From: Nocardioides sp.
Lineage (GTDB): Bacteria; Actinomycetota; Actinomycetes; Propionibacteriales; Nocardioidaceae
Direction of reading: 5' to 3'
NCBI RefSeq assembly: GCF_025965415.1
Contig: NZ_JAOPWY010000031.1
Span: 1 to 33,295 of the forward strand
Length of the DNA: 33,295 nt
Shown: positions 1 to 6,746 of the stretch, in pieces
How positions within the stretch are numbered: position 1 is the stretch's first letter
How the letters are laid out: each line of letters begins with the position of its first letter
Made by a program: the position numbers and the translations under genes
Notes under the pieces: model-generated
The model's database searches: none
What the model was told of the DNA's origin: nothing
The model's input: only the letters and a program-made list of their open reading frames with translations

Positions 1-259
1 AGGCCCCGCGGGCCTTCTTGTCGAGGCGCATGACCGCCTGGAGCCGATCCCAGTCGCCGGGGTAGCCGGTCGGCAGCCCGAGAGCGGCGATCAGCGACCG
101 GTGGCGGTCGACGTCGGCGCGCGACAGCAGCCCGGCCCGTGCGGCGAGCTCGGAGGCAAAGACCAGCCCGACGGCGACCGCCTCGCCGTGCCGCCAGCCG
201 AAGTCCTCGACCCGCGCGATCGCGTGGCCCAGCGTGTGGCCGGACTTGAGGAACTCGCG
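1..259 (-). pseudogene. aroB: 3-dehydroquinate synthase C-terminal fragment, inverted, runs off the left edge
   Basis: Reading the reverse strand from about 259 toward 1 gives a continuous frame with AroB C-terminal motifs in order: REFL, GHTLGHAI, RHGEAVAVG, ELAARAG, RHRS, GLPTGY and DKKARG. The GHT and RHGEAV histidines correspond to metal ligands of dehydroquinate synthase, which converts DAHP to 3-dehydroquinate. The usual LNYGHT motif reads LKSGHT here. Homology stops at about 259, where it abuts a second aroB fragment on the other strand, so the N-terminal two thirds are missing; the 3' end lies outside the window. It is about 60% identical by eye to the forward copy over the same region, so it is not a simple fold-back duplicate. 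It could be a true rearrangement remnant or an assembly chimera. Confidence 0.8.
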
Positions 260-999
260 GCGTCCGGGTGGTGCAGGTGCCCACCACGCTGCTGGGCATG
301 GTCGACGCCGCGGTCGGCGGCAAGACCGGCATCAACACCGGCGCCGGCAAGAACCTGGTCGGTGCCTTCCACGAGCCCGCCGGCGTGCTGTGCGACCTGT
401 CCCTGCTGGCCTCGCTGCCCCGCGAGGAGCTGGTCGCCGGCCTGGGCGAGGTCGTCAAGTGCGGCTTCATCGCCGACCCGGCCATCCTCGACCTCGTCGA
501 GCGCACCGACCCCGCCGCCCTCACCGCCGACTCCGCCGAGCTGCGCGAGCTCGTCGAGCGCGCGATCCGGGTCAAGATCGACGTGGTCGTCGGTGACCTC
601 AAGGAGACCGGGGCCTCGGGCGGGATCGGGCGCGAGGTCCTCAACTACGGCCACACCCTGGCCCACGCCATCGAGCGCACCAGTGACTACACCGTGCGCC
701 ACGGCGAGGCCGTCGCGATCGGCTGCGTCTACGCCGCCGAGCTCGCCGCCCGTGCCGGCTCGCTCGACCCGGCAGTGGTGGCTCGGCACCGCTCCGCGCT
801 GTCGCGCGTCGGGCTGCCGACGTCGTACGACGCCGCCTCCTTCGACGACCTGCACGCCGCGATGAAGGTCGACAAGAAGGCGCGGGGATCGCAGCTGCGG
901 TTCGTCGTGCTCGACGACCTGGCCTCCCCGCGGATCCTCGCCGGCCCCGGCGAGGACGACCTGCGAGCGGCGTACGAGGCGATAACCTCCGCCGGGTGA
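256..999 (+). pseudogene. aroB: 3-dehydroquinate synthase, 5'-truncated
   Basis: The forward frame shows a good AroB C-terminal domain: [38 protein letters not shown], the metal-site E in [36 protein letters not shown] and LRFVVLDDL. Normal AroB is about 350-365 aa. Homology here begins abruptly at the RGV motif (codon at 256), so about 110-120 N-terminal residues with the NAD-binding part are missing. A GTG at 268 could open a 243-aa product, but it would lack the cofactor fold and should be inactive. All remaining C-terminal motifs are intact, which suggests recent truncation or an assembly join rather than old decay. It overlaps the next gene by 4 nt (GTGA), and aroQ follows, as in other actinobacteria. 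Confidence 0.85.
983..995 (+). promoter_or_regulatory. -10 box for a leaderless transcript of the DUF402 gene
   Basis: TAACCT (983-988) ends 7 nt before the GTG at 996. A TANNNT box at this distance from a start codon is the usual signature of leaderless transcription in actinobacteria. It lies inside the 3' end of aroB and favours GTG 996 over the internal ATG at 1038. Confidence 0.4.
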
Positions 1000-1781
1000 C
1001 CGACCCGGACGTCCAGGTCTCCGACTCCGGAGGCACCATGCAGCGGCTGGCGGGGCGCGCGACCGCGCGGCCCGTGGACCTGGACCTGCTGGAGCCCGAG
1101 CGGCTGCTCGGCGCGGAGCCGAACTGGCGTGACGCGGGAGTGCCCCCCTTCCTGGAGCCCGGCGCCGAGCTGCACTGGCGCTACGGCCGGAGGCTCGATC
1201 CGATGCGCGTCGTGCGCGACGACGAGCGGGGGCTGGTGGCCTGGCTCGCCGAGGACACCGCGGTCGTCGCCTCGGCGGCCGCCGACGGCCGCGCTCTGCG
1301 CGAGCTGCCTCTGGCCGAGCGGTTCACGGGCGATCGCATGCCCGTCCTGAGCCGGTGGAACGGTGGCGGGATCTTGCGGATCGCGCCCACCGGTCGGCCG
1401 TGGTCGGTCTGGCTGTTCCGGGACGCCGACGGCTCGTTCGCCGGGCACTACCTCAACCTCGAGCTGGTTCACCGACGGCAGGGCAACGTGTCAGCGACGC
1501 GCGACCTCACGCTCGACCTCTGGCTGGAGCCGTCGGGGGAGCTGTGGCTCAAGGACGCCGACGAGCTGGAGGCCGCCACGCAGGCCGGGCGCTACTCGCC
1601 CGCGATGGCCGACGAGGTCCGGGCGATCGCCGAGTGGGCGCGCGCCGAGGTCGTGGAGGCACGCGACTGGGCGCTCGACGAGGAGTGGCAGACGTGGCGG
1701 CCTCCGGCCGGCTGGACCGTCCCGTCCCTGCCGGACACCGACGAGGTCCGAGAGGCGCGGCGCACTACGCTGCCCCGATGA
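996..1781 (+). CDS. DUF402 domain protein
   Basis: This is a 261-aa soluble protein. The central and C-terminal part shows the DUF402 pattern: [30 protein letters not shown], then [10 protein letters not shown] followed by a G-x-YS element. Members of this family (FomD/YgaC-like fold) include metal-dependent nucleoside phosphate hydrolases; no substrate can be assigned here. The GTG at 996 overlaps the aroB stop, and a TANNNT box 7 nt upstream supports it. ATG 1038 (MQRLAGRA) is an alternative start that would remove 14 poorly structured residues. The stop overlaps the aroQ start (ATGA), so the two genes are probably translationally coupled. A DUF402 gene between aroB and aroQ is an unusual neighbour. 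Confidence 0.85.
   Translation: MTDPDVQVSDSGGTMQRLAGRATARPVDLDLLEPERLLGAEPNWRDAGVPPFLEPGAELHWRYGRRLDPMRVVRDDERGLVAWLAEDTAVVASAAADGRALRELPLAERFTGDRMPVLSRWNGGGILRIAPTGRPWSVWLFRDADGSFAGHYLNLELVHRRQGNVSATRDLTLDLWLEPSGELWLKDADELEAATQAGRYSPAMADEVRAIAEWARAEVVEARDWALDEEWQTWRPPAGWTVPSLPDTDEVREARRTTLPR
1766..1777 (+). promoter_or_regulatory. -10 box for a leaderless aroQ transcript
   Basis: TACGCT (1766-1771) lies exactly 6 nt before the aroQ ATG at 1778, inside the end of the DUF402 gene. No Shine-Dalgarno sequence is visible before aroQ, so a separate leaderless transcript is plausible in addition to read-through. Confidence 0.4.
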
Positions 1782-2209
1782 AGGTCCTCGTCCTCAACGG
1801 CCCCAACCTCGGGCGACTCGGTCGCCGGCAGCCGGAGATCTACGGCACCACGACCCACGCCGAGCTCGCCCACCAGTGCGTCGAGTGGGGTCGTGACCTC
1901 GGCCTCGAGGTGGAGGTCCGCCAGACCAACCACGAGGGTGAGCTGCTCGACTGGCTCAACAAGGCCGCCGACGACGGCGTGCCTGTCGTGCTCAACGCCG
2001 GGGCGTGGACGCACTACTCGCTCGCGCTGTACGACGCCTGCGCCCAGCTCACCGCACCGCTGGTGGAGGTGCACATCTCCGACCCCAAGAAGCGTCCCGA
2101 GGCGTTCCGGCACACCTCCGTCGTCGAGGAGCACGCGATCGAGACGGTCGCCGGGCAGGGCGTGGACGGCTACCGCCAGGCACTGGAGCTCCTCGCCACC
2201 CGGCCCTGA
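1778..2209 (+). CDS. aroQ: Type II 3-dehydroquinate dehydratase
   Basis: The 143-aa product has the length and motifs of type II dehydroquinase, which converts 3-dehydroquinate to 3-dehydroshikimate as the third shikimate step. Visible motifs are the N-terminal VLNGPNLGRLG, RQPEIYG with the catalytic Tyr and nearby Arg in the mobile lid, QTNHEGEL, NAGAWTHYSLAL with Asn and His near the active site, EVHISD, and a C-terminal FRHTS. The first strand is MKVLVLNG, so ATG 1778 is the natural start; it overlaps the DUF402 stop. The gene follows aroB, the enzyme of the preceding step. Family typical sequence often has EVHLSN, so the Asp in EVHISD is a small deviation. Confidence 0.95.
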   Translation: MKVLVLNGPNLGRLGRRQPEIYGTTTHAELAHQCVEWGRDLGLEVEVRQTNHEGELLDWLNKAADDGVPVVLNAGAWTHYSLALYDACAQLTAPLVEVHISDPKKRPEAFRHTSVVEEHAIETVAGQGVDGYRQALELLATRP

Positions 2210-2226
2210 CGTGGCACCATCGCCCC

Positions 2227-2508
2227 ATGGACGCACCTTCCGTCGAGGTCAGCGCGATGGCGATCAACGTGACCATCCCCGAGGCGCTGCGCTGGCGTGA
2301 CGTCCGGCGCGAGGAGGAGTTCGAGCTCCAGACCCTCAACGTCCGGATGCTGCCCGACGGCTCGCTGGCGGCCAAGGCCTACGGGCGACCGGTCGCCGGT
2401 GGACGCGGTGCGTACGTCTCCTTCCCCGTCCCCGACCGGCCCGAGCTGGCGGCGCTCGTCTCGGCCGCCGCCGACGAAGCGGGCCGGCGCTGGAGCAGCC
2501 ACCGCTGA
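2227..2508 (+). CDS. Conserved hypothetical protein, 93 aa
   Basis: This small soluble protein has no domain that I recognise. The sequence reads like a compact alpha/beta protein: INVTIPEALRWRDVRREEEFELQ, then LNVRMLPDGSLAAKAYGRPV, a VSFPVPDRPEL segment and a basic WSSHR end. It has no signal peptide or membrane segment. ATG 2227 is taken as the start because a CACCAT box lies 6 nt upstream, resembling the leaderless starts nearby; ATG 2257 (MAINVTI) is an alternative. It starts 17 nt after aroQ on the same strand. Function unknown. Confidence 0.65.
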   Translation: MDAPSVEVSAMAINVTIPEALRWRDVRREEEFELQTLNVRMLPDGSLAAKAYGRPVAGGRGAYVSFPVPDRPELAALVSAAADEAGRRWSSHR

Positions 2509-2534
2509 CCAGGTCGGTGCACCCCTGCGGACCG

Positions 2535-2563
2535 TTGGCGTGCGTCCGCGCCCGGCGTAGGGT
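2535..2563 (+). promoter_or_regulatory. Sigma-70-like promoter for the GAF-ANTAR gene
   Basis: TTGGCG (2535-2540) and TAGGGT (2558-2563) are separated by 17 nt. Transcription from here would start near 2570 and give an untranslated leader of about 85 nt before ATG 2655. The box lies inside a longer open frame beginning at 2517, which argues against that earlier start. Confidence 0.4.
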
Positions 2564-2654
2564 GCGAGGGCCGGGGTCGCCAGTGCTCACCGGTCAGGTG
2601 GTGCCGTCCTCGGTGGTCGACGATGAGGACCGTGGGTCCGGACGGGCCGGTGGC

Positions 2655-3425
2655 ATGGACGCGCATGCTCCCCGTGATCCGATCGCCTTCCACGACGCGC
2701 TCGGCGAGCTGCAATCGCTCGTCCTGTCGGTGCCGGAGGTCGAGTCGTTCCTCGACGAGGTCGCCGGTCTCGCGGCGTCCGCGTTCGGGGACCACGTGGC
2801 CTGCGGGATCACGACGCGCTATGACTCCCACCCGGTGACGACGGCGGCGAGCGACGACCGTGCGGCCATCGTGGACGAGAGGCAGTACGGCGCCGGCCAC
2901 GGGCCGTGCCTCGAGGCCATGCGGACCGGACTCGTCGTGGACGTGCCCGACCAGGAGGCCGACCAGCGCTGGGGCGCCTACCGCCTCGCCGCACTGGGCC
3001 TGGGCGTCCGGTGCTCGGTGAGCCTGCCGCTGATCGTCGACACGGAGTCGGTGGGCGCCCTCAACCTCTACGACTTCCAGCGCGCGGGGAGCTTCGACGG
3101 CGATGCCCGGCTGCGGGCCGAGGTGTTCGCCGCGCAGGCCTCCACCGCACTCACGCTGGCGCTGCGCTTCAACGACCAGGCGGAGAGGTCGCGCCAGCTG
3201 GTCGAGGCGCTGTACGCGCGCTCGATGATCGACCAGGCGGTCGGGATCCTGATGGCACAGCAGTCGTGCGATGCCCGTACGGCGTTCACGCTGCTGCGGG
3301 CCCGGTCGCAGAGCGCCAACCGCAAGCTCCGGCTGGTGGCGGCCGACGTCATCGAGCACGCCACCGGACTTCCTCCCTCCGGTCCGACACCCTTCGAGGA
3401 CCCACCGGGTCCGGGGACGGTCTGA
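2655..3425 (+). CDS. GAF and ANTAR domain regulator
   Basis: The 256-aa protein has an N-terminal GAF-like sensor domain (about residues 15-165) and a C-terminal ANTAR domain (about 175-235). GAF hallmarks are DHVACGIT, the YGAGHGPCLEAM element and VRCSVSLPLIVDTESVGALNLY. The ANTAR part contains RSMIDQAVGILMAQQSCDA and ends in a helical SANRKLRLVAADVI segment. ANTAR domains bind paired hexaloop hairpins in nascent RNA and prevent transcription termination; GAF-ANTAR proteins are common in actinobacteria. The ligand and RNA targets cannot be seen. Start ATG 2655 (MDAHAPRD) is chosen over the in-frame start at 2517 because residues before it are low complexity and a promoter lies between. Monocistronic. 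Confidence 0.85.
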   Translation: MDAHAPRDPIAFHDALGELQSLVLSVPEVESFLDEVAGLAASAFGDHVACGITTRYDSHPVTTAASDDRAAIVDERQYGAGHGPCLEAMRTGLVVDVPDQEADQRWGAYRLAALGLGVRCSVSLPLIVDTESVGALNLYDFQRAGSFDGDARLRAEVFAAQASTALTLALRFNDQAERSRQLVEALYARSMIDQAVGILMAQQSCDARTAFTLLRARSQSANRKLRLVAADVIEHATGLPPSGPTPFEDPPGPGTV

Positions 3426-3797
3426 GCCCGACGATCCGGTCTTCCGCTCGGCACGGTTCGGGACTACGGTGAGGACTGGTTGGGAGGTCAGCCGGCGGCG
3501 CTCACACGGCCGCGACCGAGCGGACTCCAGGACCTGCCGATGGACGACCGAAGCCAGCGCTACGCGGGTGACCTCGACCGGCTGACGCACGCCGTGCTCG
3601 CCTGGACGAACGTCCCGCGCCCGTGTGCTGGTGCCGCGGCCGAGCAGGACGCGAGCACCGTCGTTCGTGCCAAGGGGCTGCGAGCCCGCCACATCGACAC
3701 CAGCTGACGGGGGGTCCGGGGGGACAGCCCGCGGTCCGCTTGCGCAGTCGGGCCGCGGGCACTCCCTCGGGCGGGGCTCTGTGCTTGGATCGCTCGC
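3426..3797 (+). other. Intergenic stretch with one doubtful small frame
   Basis: This 372-nt gap separates the GAF-ANTAR and PhzF genes. TACGGT at 3463-3468 resembles a -10 box. An ATG at 3540 opens a 55-aa frame to 3707 (begins MDDRSQRYAGDLDRL), but no convincing ribosome site or family is visible. A GC-rich inverted repeat sits near the end. I see no RNA gene; an ANTAR target hairpin pair was looked for and not convincingly found. Confidence 0.3.
3727..3760 (+). terminator. GC-rich hairpin, possible terminator
   Basis: GCCCGCGG (3727-3734) pairs perfectly with CCGCGGGC (3753-3760) across an 18-nt loop. It lies before the PhzF start and downstream of the GAF-ANTAR gene. There is no T-run, which is common for actinobacterial hairpin terminators, so the call is tentative. 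Confidence 0.35.
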
Positions 3798-4637
3798 GTG
3801 CTGTCCTTCCGCCAGGTCGATGTCTTCAGCGCCGAGCCCTGGCTCGGCAACCCGCTCGCCGTCGTGCACGACGCCGACGAGGTGAGCGAGGAGCAGATGG
3901 CCCGCTTCGCGCGCTGGACCAACCTCTCCGAGACGACGTTCCTCTGCGCGCCGACCGATCCCGCTGCCGACTACCGCGTCCGGATCTGGACGACCAGCGG
4001 CGAGCTGCCGTTCGCCGGCCACCCGACCATCGGCAGCGCACATGCGTGGCTTGAGGCCGGGGGAGTGCCGCGCGGCGACGTGCTGGTGCAGCAGTGCGGC
4101 GCCGGGCTCGTCGACGTACGCCGCTCGCCGCGCCTCGGCTTCGCGGCACCACCACTCCGGCGCTCCGGACCGGTCGACGCCGACCTGCGGGCGCGGGTGC
4201 TCGCGGGTCTTGCGGTCGACGAGGCAGCGGTGCACGACATGGCGTGGATCGACAACGGCCCGGGCTGGATCGGCGTCGACCTCGGCACCGCGGAGGCCGT
4301 CCGGGCGCTCGTCCCGGACGTCGCCGCCTTCACCGACCTCAAGGTGACCGTCATCGGTCGCTGCGCGACTGCCGAGGCGGCGGACCTCGGGGCGGACGTC
4401 GAGGTTCGGGCGTTCTACGCCGACGGCCGCGACTTCGGCGAGGACCCGGTCACGGGCAGCGCCAACGCGGGACTGGCTCAGTGGCTCATCGGCAGTGGTG
4501 CCCTGCCCCCGGCGTACACCGCCCGGCAGGGGAGCGTCATCGGACGCGAGGGACGGGTGCGCGTGGAGGCCGACGCGGGCGAGGTCTGGGTCTCCGGCGA
4601 CGCGGTCACGCGGATCGTCGGTGAGGTCGACCTCTAG
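3798..4637 (+). CDS. PhzF-family isomerase/epimerase-like protein
   Basis: The 279-aa product matches the PhzF fold throughout. It has the N-terminal FRQVDVFSAEPWLGNPLAVV, the NLSETTFL motif carrying the family's catalytic Glu, LPFAGHPTIGSAHAW, and the second-lobe EDPVTGSANAGLAQWL. Length and two-lobe pseudo-symmetry are normal. PhzF itself isomerises a phenazine precursor, but most homologues act in other, mostly unknown reactions, and there is no phenazine cluster here. GTG 3798 is taken as start because the first strand (LSFRQVDVF) follows directly. The 3' end converges on the reverse-strand NAD(P)-binding gene with only a 4-nt gap. Confidence 0.9.
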   Translation: MLSFRQVDVFSAEPWLGNPLAVVHDADEVSEEQMARFARWTNLSETTFLCAPTDPAADYRVRIWTTSGELPFAGHPTIGSAHAWLEAGGVPRGDVLVQQCGAGLVDVRRSPRLGFAAPPLRRSGPVDADLRARVLAGLAVDEAAVHDMAWIDNGPGWIGVDLGTAEAVRALVPDVAAFTDLKVTVIGRCATAEAADLGADVEVRAFYADGRDFGEDPVTGSANAGLAQWLIGSGALPPAYTARQGSVIGREGRVRVEADAGEVWVSGDAVTRIVGEVDL

Positions 4638-4641
4638 GACG

Positions 4642-5292
4642 TCAGAGCGAGTCGAGCCAGGCGTCGATCGGCACGTCGCCGTCGCCGAAGACGAGCGTCT
4701 TGCGCGAGGCCCGCGGGTCGTCGATGACCGCGAGCGCCACCTGGGCCACGAGCTCGCGCGAGGTCTCGTCGCCGTCGTTGAAGGCGGCGTCGGGGTTGAC
4801 CGAGCCGCGGCTGGGCTCGAGCGTGAGCGTGCCGGGGCCGAGGATCGTCCAGTCGAGCTCTGTGGAGCGCAGGTGCTCGTCGGCGGCGATCTTGGCGTCC
4901 TGGTAGTGCCGGAACGGGTCGTCCTCCGGCACCAGCAGCTCGGCGGACGAGCCGGAGAACGACACCATCACGTAGCGCCCGACGCCCGAGGCAGCTGCGG
5001 CGTCCATCGACCGGATCGCGGCGTCGCGGTCGACGGCGTACGTCCGCTCCGGGTTGCCGCCGCCGGCGCCGGCGGACCACACGACGGCGTCCTGGCCCGA
5101 GAGCAGCTCGGCGAGGGTGTCGGCGTCGGCGTCCTCCACCGACGAGACGACGGCCGTGGCGCCGGTCGCCTCGACGTCGGCGACGTGGTCGGGGTTGCGG
5201 ATGACGGAGGTGACCTCGTGGCCCGCCTCGACCAGCAGGGGAGCCAGGAGGAGGGCGATCTTGCCGTGTCCGCCGAAGATGGTGATGCGCAT
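4642..5292 (-). CDS. NAD(P)-binding Rossmann protein (atypical SDR, NmrA/YwnB-like)
   Basis: The 216-aa product begins MRITIFGGHGKIALLLAP, a dinucleotide-binding GxxGxxA-type loop at residues 8-14. Further motifs are SVIRNPDHV, DAVVWSAGAG, VDRDAAIRSMDAA, VGRYVMVSF, HYQDAKIAADEHLR and LDWTILGPGTLT. This is the pattern of atypical short-chain dehydrogenases of the NAD(P)H-binding family (PF13460), which include flavin reductase-like enzymes and redox-sensing regulators. The Tyr-x3-Lys of classical SDRs is represented by YQDAK. Substrate unknown. The start at 5292 is chosen over 5325 because the Rossmann strand begins there and a TANNNT box lies 7 nt upstream. Confidence 0.85.
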   Translation of the reverse strand: MRITIFGGHGKIALLLAPLLVEAGHEVTSVIRNPDHVADVEATGATAVVSSVEDADADTLAELLSGQDAVVWSAGAGGGNPERTYAVDRDAAIRSMDAAAASGVGRYVMVSFSGSSAELLVPEDDPFRHYQDAKIAADEHLRSTELDWTILGPGTLTLEPSRGSVNPDAAFNDGDETSRELVAQVALAVIDDPRASRKTLVFGDGDVPIDAWLDSL

Positions 5293-5305
5293 GGTGTCGA
5301 CGGTA
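5293..5305 (-). promoter_or_regulatory. -10 box for a leaderless transcript of the NAD(P)-binding gene
   Basis: On the reverse strand TACCGT (5305-5300) lies 7 nt before the ATG at 5292. No Shine-Dalgarno sequence is visible. Confidence 0.4.
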
Positions 5306-5314
5306 CCCGGCCTT

Positions 5315-5526
5315 GGTTTCGACACGCTCGCTGCGCTCGCTGCTCAACCAGCGGCGGCTGGGTGGACCGTCGGTCGAGCAGGGCGAGGAACGAGCCCGTG
5401 TCGAAACCAGCGGCGGGTCGGGTGGACCGTGGGTTGAGCAGGGTGAGGGACGAGCCCGTGTCGAAACTGCGGCGGCTGGGTGGACCGTCGGTCGAGCAGG
5501 GCGAGGAACGAGCCCGTGTCGAAACC
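5315..5526. repeat. Extragenic repeat cluster: three direct units plus an inverted half unit
   Basis: Three units of 58-60 nt follow each other at 5350-5408, 5409-5468 and 5469-5526. Each runs GCGGCGG..GGGTGGACCG, then GTYGAGCAGGG.GAGG, and ends ACGAGCCCGTGTCGAAAC. Units 1 and 3 are almost identical; unit 2 differs at several bases. An inverted half element at 5315-5349 (GGTTTCGACACGCTCGCTGC at its start) can pair with the end of each unit to form a long hairpin. From memory, elements ending in GTGTCGAAACC are scattered between genes in Nocardioides and related genomes. The reverse strand can be read in frame through the units, but the peptide is repetitive and has no family. Confidence 0.8.
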
Positions 5527-5618
5527 AGCGGCTCGGCGACGACGGCTCCCGGCGCCGCAACCCAACGGGCACGACGGAGGACCGGGCCGAGCATTTCATG
5601 GCTCTCGCGGGCCGCGAC

Positions 5619-5624
5619 TAGACT
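5619..5624 (+). promoter_or_regulatory. -10 box upstream of efp
   Basis: TAGACT (5619-5624) fits the actinobacterial TANNNT consensus and would give a leader of about 70 nt before efp. A matching -35 element is not clear. Confidence 0.35.
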
Positions 5625-5699
5625 GGCGCGTCGGCGCCGGGCCACCTCGGCCAGCGCCCGCTCATCCTTGACAACTCGACGAAGGCGGACAGAGAGCAC

Positions 5700-6263
5700 A
5701 TGGCAAGCACCAACGACCTCAAGAACGGCATGGTCCTGCGGATCGAGGGGCAGCTCTGGGCCGTCGTCGAGTTCCAGCACGTCAAGCCCGGCAAGGGCCC
5801 GGCCTTCGTGCGCACCAAGCTCCGCAACGTCGAGTCGGGCAAGAACGTCGACAAGACGTTCAACGCCGGCACCAAGGTCGAGACGGCCAACGTCGACAAG
5901 CGCACCATGCAGTACCTCTACAACGACGGCTCGTCCTACGTCTTCATGGACACCAGCACCTACGAGCAGCTCGAGGTCACCCCCGAGGTGGTCGGCGACG
6001 CCAAGAACTTCATGCTGGAGAACCAGGAGGCCATCGTCGCCACCAACGACGGTCGCGTCCTGTTCATCGAGCTCCCCGCGTCGGTCGAGCTGCTCATCGC
6101 CGAGACCGAGCCGGGCCTGCAGGGCGACCGCTCCACCGGCGGCACCAAGCCCGCCACGCTCGAGACCGGCCACACCATCGCGGTGCCGCTCTTCATCACG
6201 ACCGGCGAGAAGGTCAAGGTCGACACGCGCGACTCGTCCTACCTCGGCCGCGTCAAGGGCTGA
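5700..6263 (+). CDS. efp: Translation elongation factor P
   Basis: The 187-aa protein has the standard EF-P length and three beta-barrel domains. The KOW-like N-terminal domain contains [21 protein letters not shown]. The loop-tip residue that approaches the peptidyl-tRNA CCA end is Lys32 in PGKG, so modification or an unmodified Lys, not the Arg type, is expected. The central domain has [21 protein letters not shown], and the C-terminal OB domain has the signature [32 protein letters not shown] relieves ribosome stalling at polyproline stretches. ATG 5700 gives the conserved MAST(N)DLKNG start. nusB follows after 9 nt. The upstream interval carries the repeat cluster and a possible promoter. 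Confidence 0.98.
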   Translation: MASTNDLKNGMVLRIEGQLWAVVEFQHVKPGKGPAFVRTKLRNVESGKNVDKTFNAGTKVETANVDKRTMQYLYNDGSSYVFMDTSTYEQLEVTPEVVGDAKNFMLENQEAIVATNDGRVLFIELPASVELLIAETEPGLQGDRSTGGTKPATLETGHTIAVPLFITTGEKVKVDTRDSSYLGRVKG

Positions 6264-6272
6264 CGACTCCAC

Positions 6273-6683
6273 GTGGCTGCCCGTTCCAAGGCCCGCAAGC
6301 GCGCGCTGGACATCCTGTTCGCCTCCGAGCTCCGCTCCGAGGACCCCGTCATGGCGCTCGACCGCGCCATCGAGGCCGGCGAAGGCCCGACCAACGACTA
6401 CACCAGCACGCTGGTGCGGGGCGTCGTCGAGCACCTGCCGCGCATCGACGAGGTGCTGACGACCTACAGCAAGGGTTGGACGCTCGCCCGGATGCCGGCG
6501 GTGGACCGCAACGTGCTGCGGATCGGTGTCTACGAGCTGCTGTGGGGCGACGCCGACGTACCGGAGTCGGTGGCCGTCAGCGAGGCCATGCACCTGGTGC
6601 AGGACCTGTCGACCGACGAGTCGCCCACCTTCGTCAACGGGCTCCTCGGGTCGATCATGCGCGACCGCGCGAGCCTCGCCTGA
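6273..6683 (+). CDS. nusB: Transcription antitermination factor NusB
   Basis: The 136-aa all-alpha protein shows NusB motifs: ARSKARKRALDILFASELR at the N-terminus, NDYTSTLVRGVVEHLPRID, the W-x-LARMPAVDRNVLRIGVYELLW core, and the closing SPTFVNGLLGSIMRD. NusB binds boxA RNA with NusE (S10) in antitermination complexes on rRNA operons. The GTG start at 6273 places the basic RSKARKRA element at the normal N-terminal position. It lies 9 nt after efp, so the two genes almost certainly share a transcript, the usual actinobacterial arrangement. Confidence 0.97.
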   Translation: MAARSKARKRALDILFASELRSEDPVMALDRAIEAGEGPTNDYTSTLVRGVVEHLPRIDEVLTTYSKGWTLARMPAVDRNVLRIGVYELLWGDADVPESVAVSEAMHLVQDLSTDESPTFVNGLLGSIMRDRASLA

Positions 6684-6709
6684 CGCCTCACCCCTAGGGG
6701 CGCAGGCGT
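6683..6709 (+). terminator. Hairpin terminator of the efp-nusB operon
   Basis: ACGCCT (6683-6688) pairs with AGGCGT (6704-6709), and inside lies the palindrome CCCCTAGGGG (6691-6700). The structure begins at the nusB stop codon. It has no following T-run, as is usual in high-GC actinobacteria. Confidence 0.55.
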
Positions 6710-6734
6710 GCTCGCGGCCGGGCCACGGCAGGTC

Positions 6735-6746
6735 TAGGTTGGCGCC
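6735..6746 (+). promoter_or_regulatory. -10 box for a leaderless DUF1206 transcript
   Basis: TAGGTT (6735-6740) lies exactly 6 nt before the ATG at 6747. No ribosome-binding sequence is present between the nusB hairpin and the start. Confidence 0.45.

Noticed and set aside
2379..4235. Reverse open frame of 618 codons over the GAF-ANTAR and PhzF genes
   Set aside because: Both forward genes have complete domain motifs; the reverse frame has none.
5315..5526. CRISPR array
   Set aside because: The three units touch each other without spacers and no cas gene is near; it is an extragenic repeat cluster.
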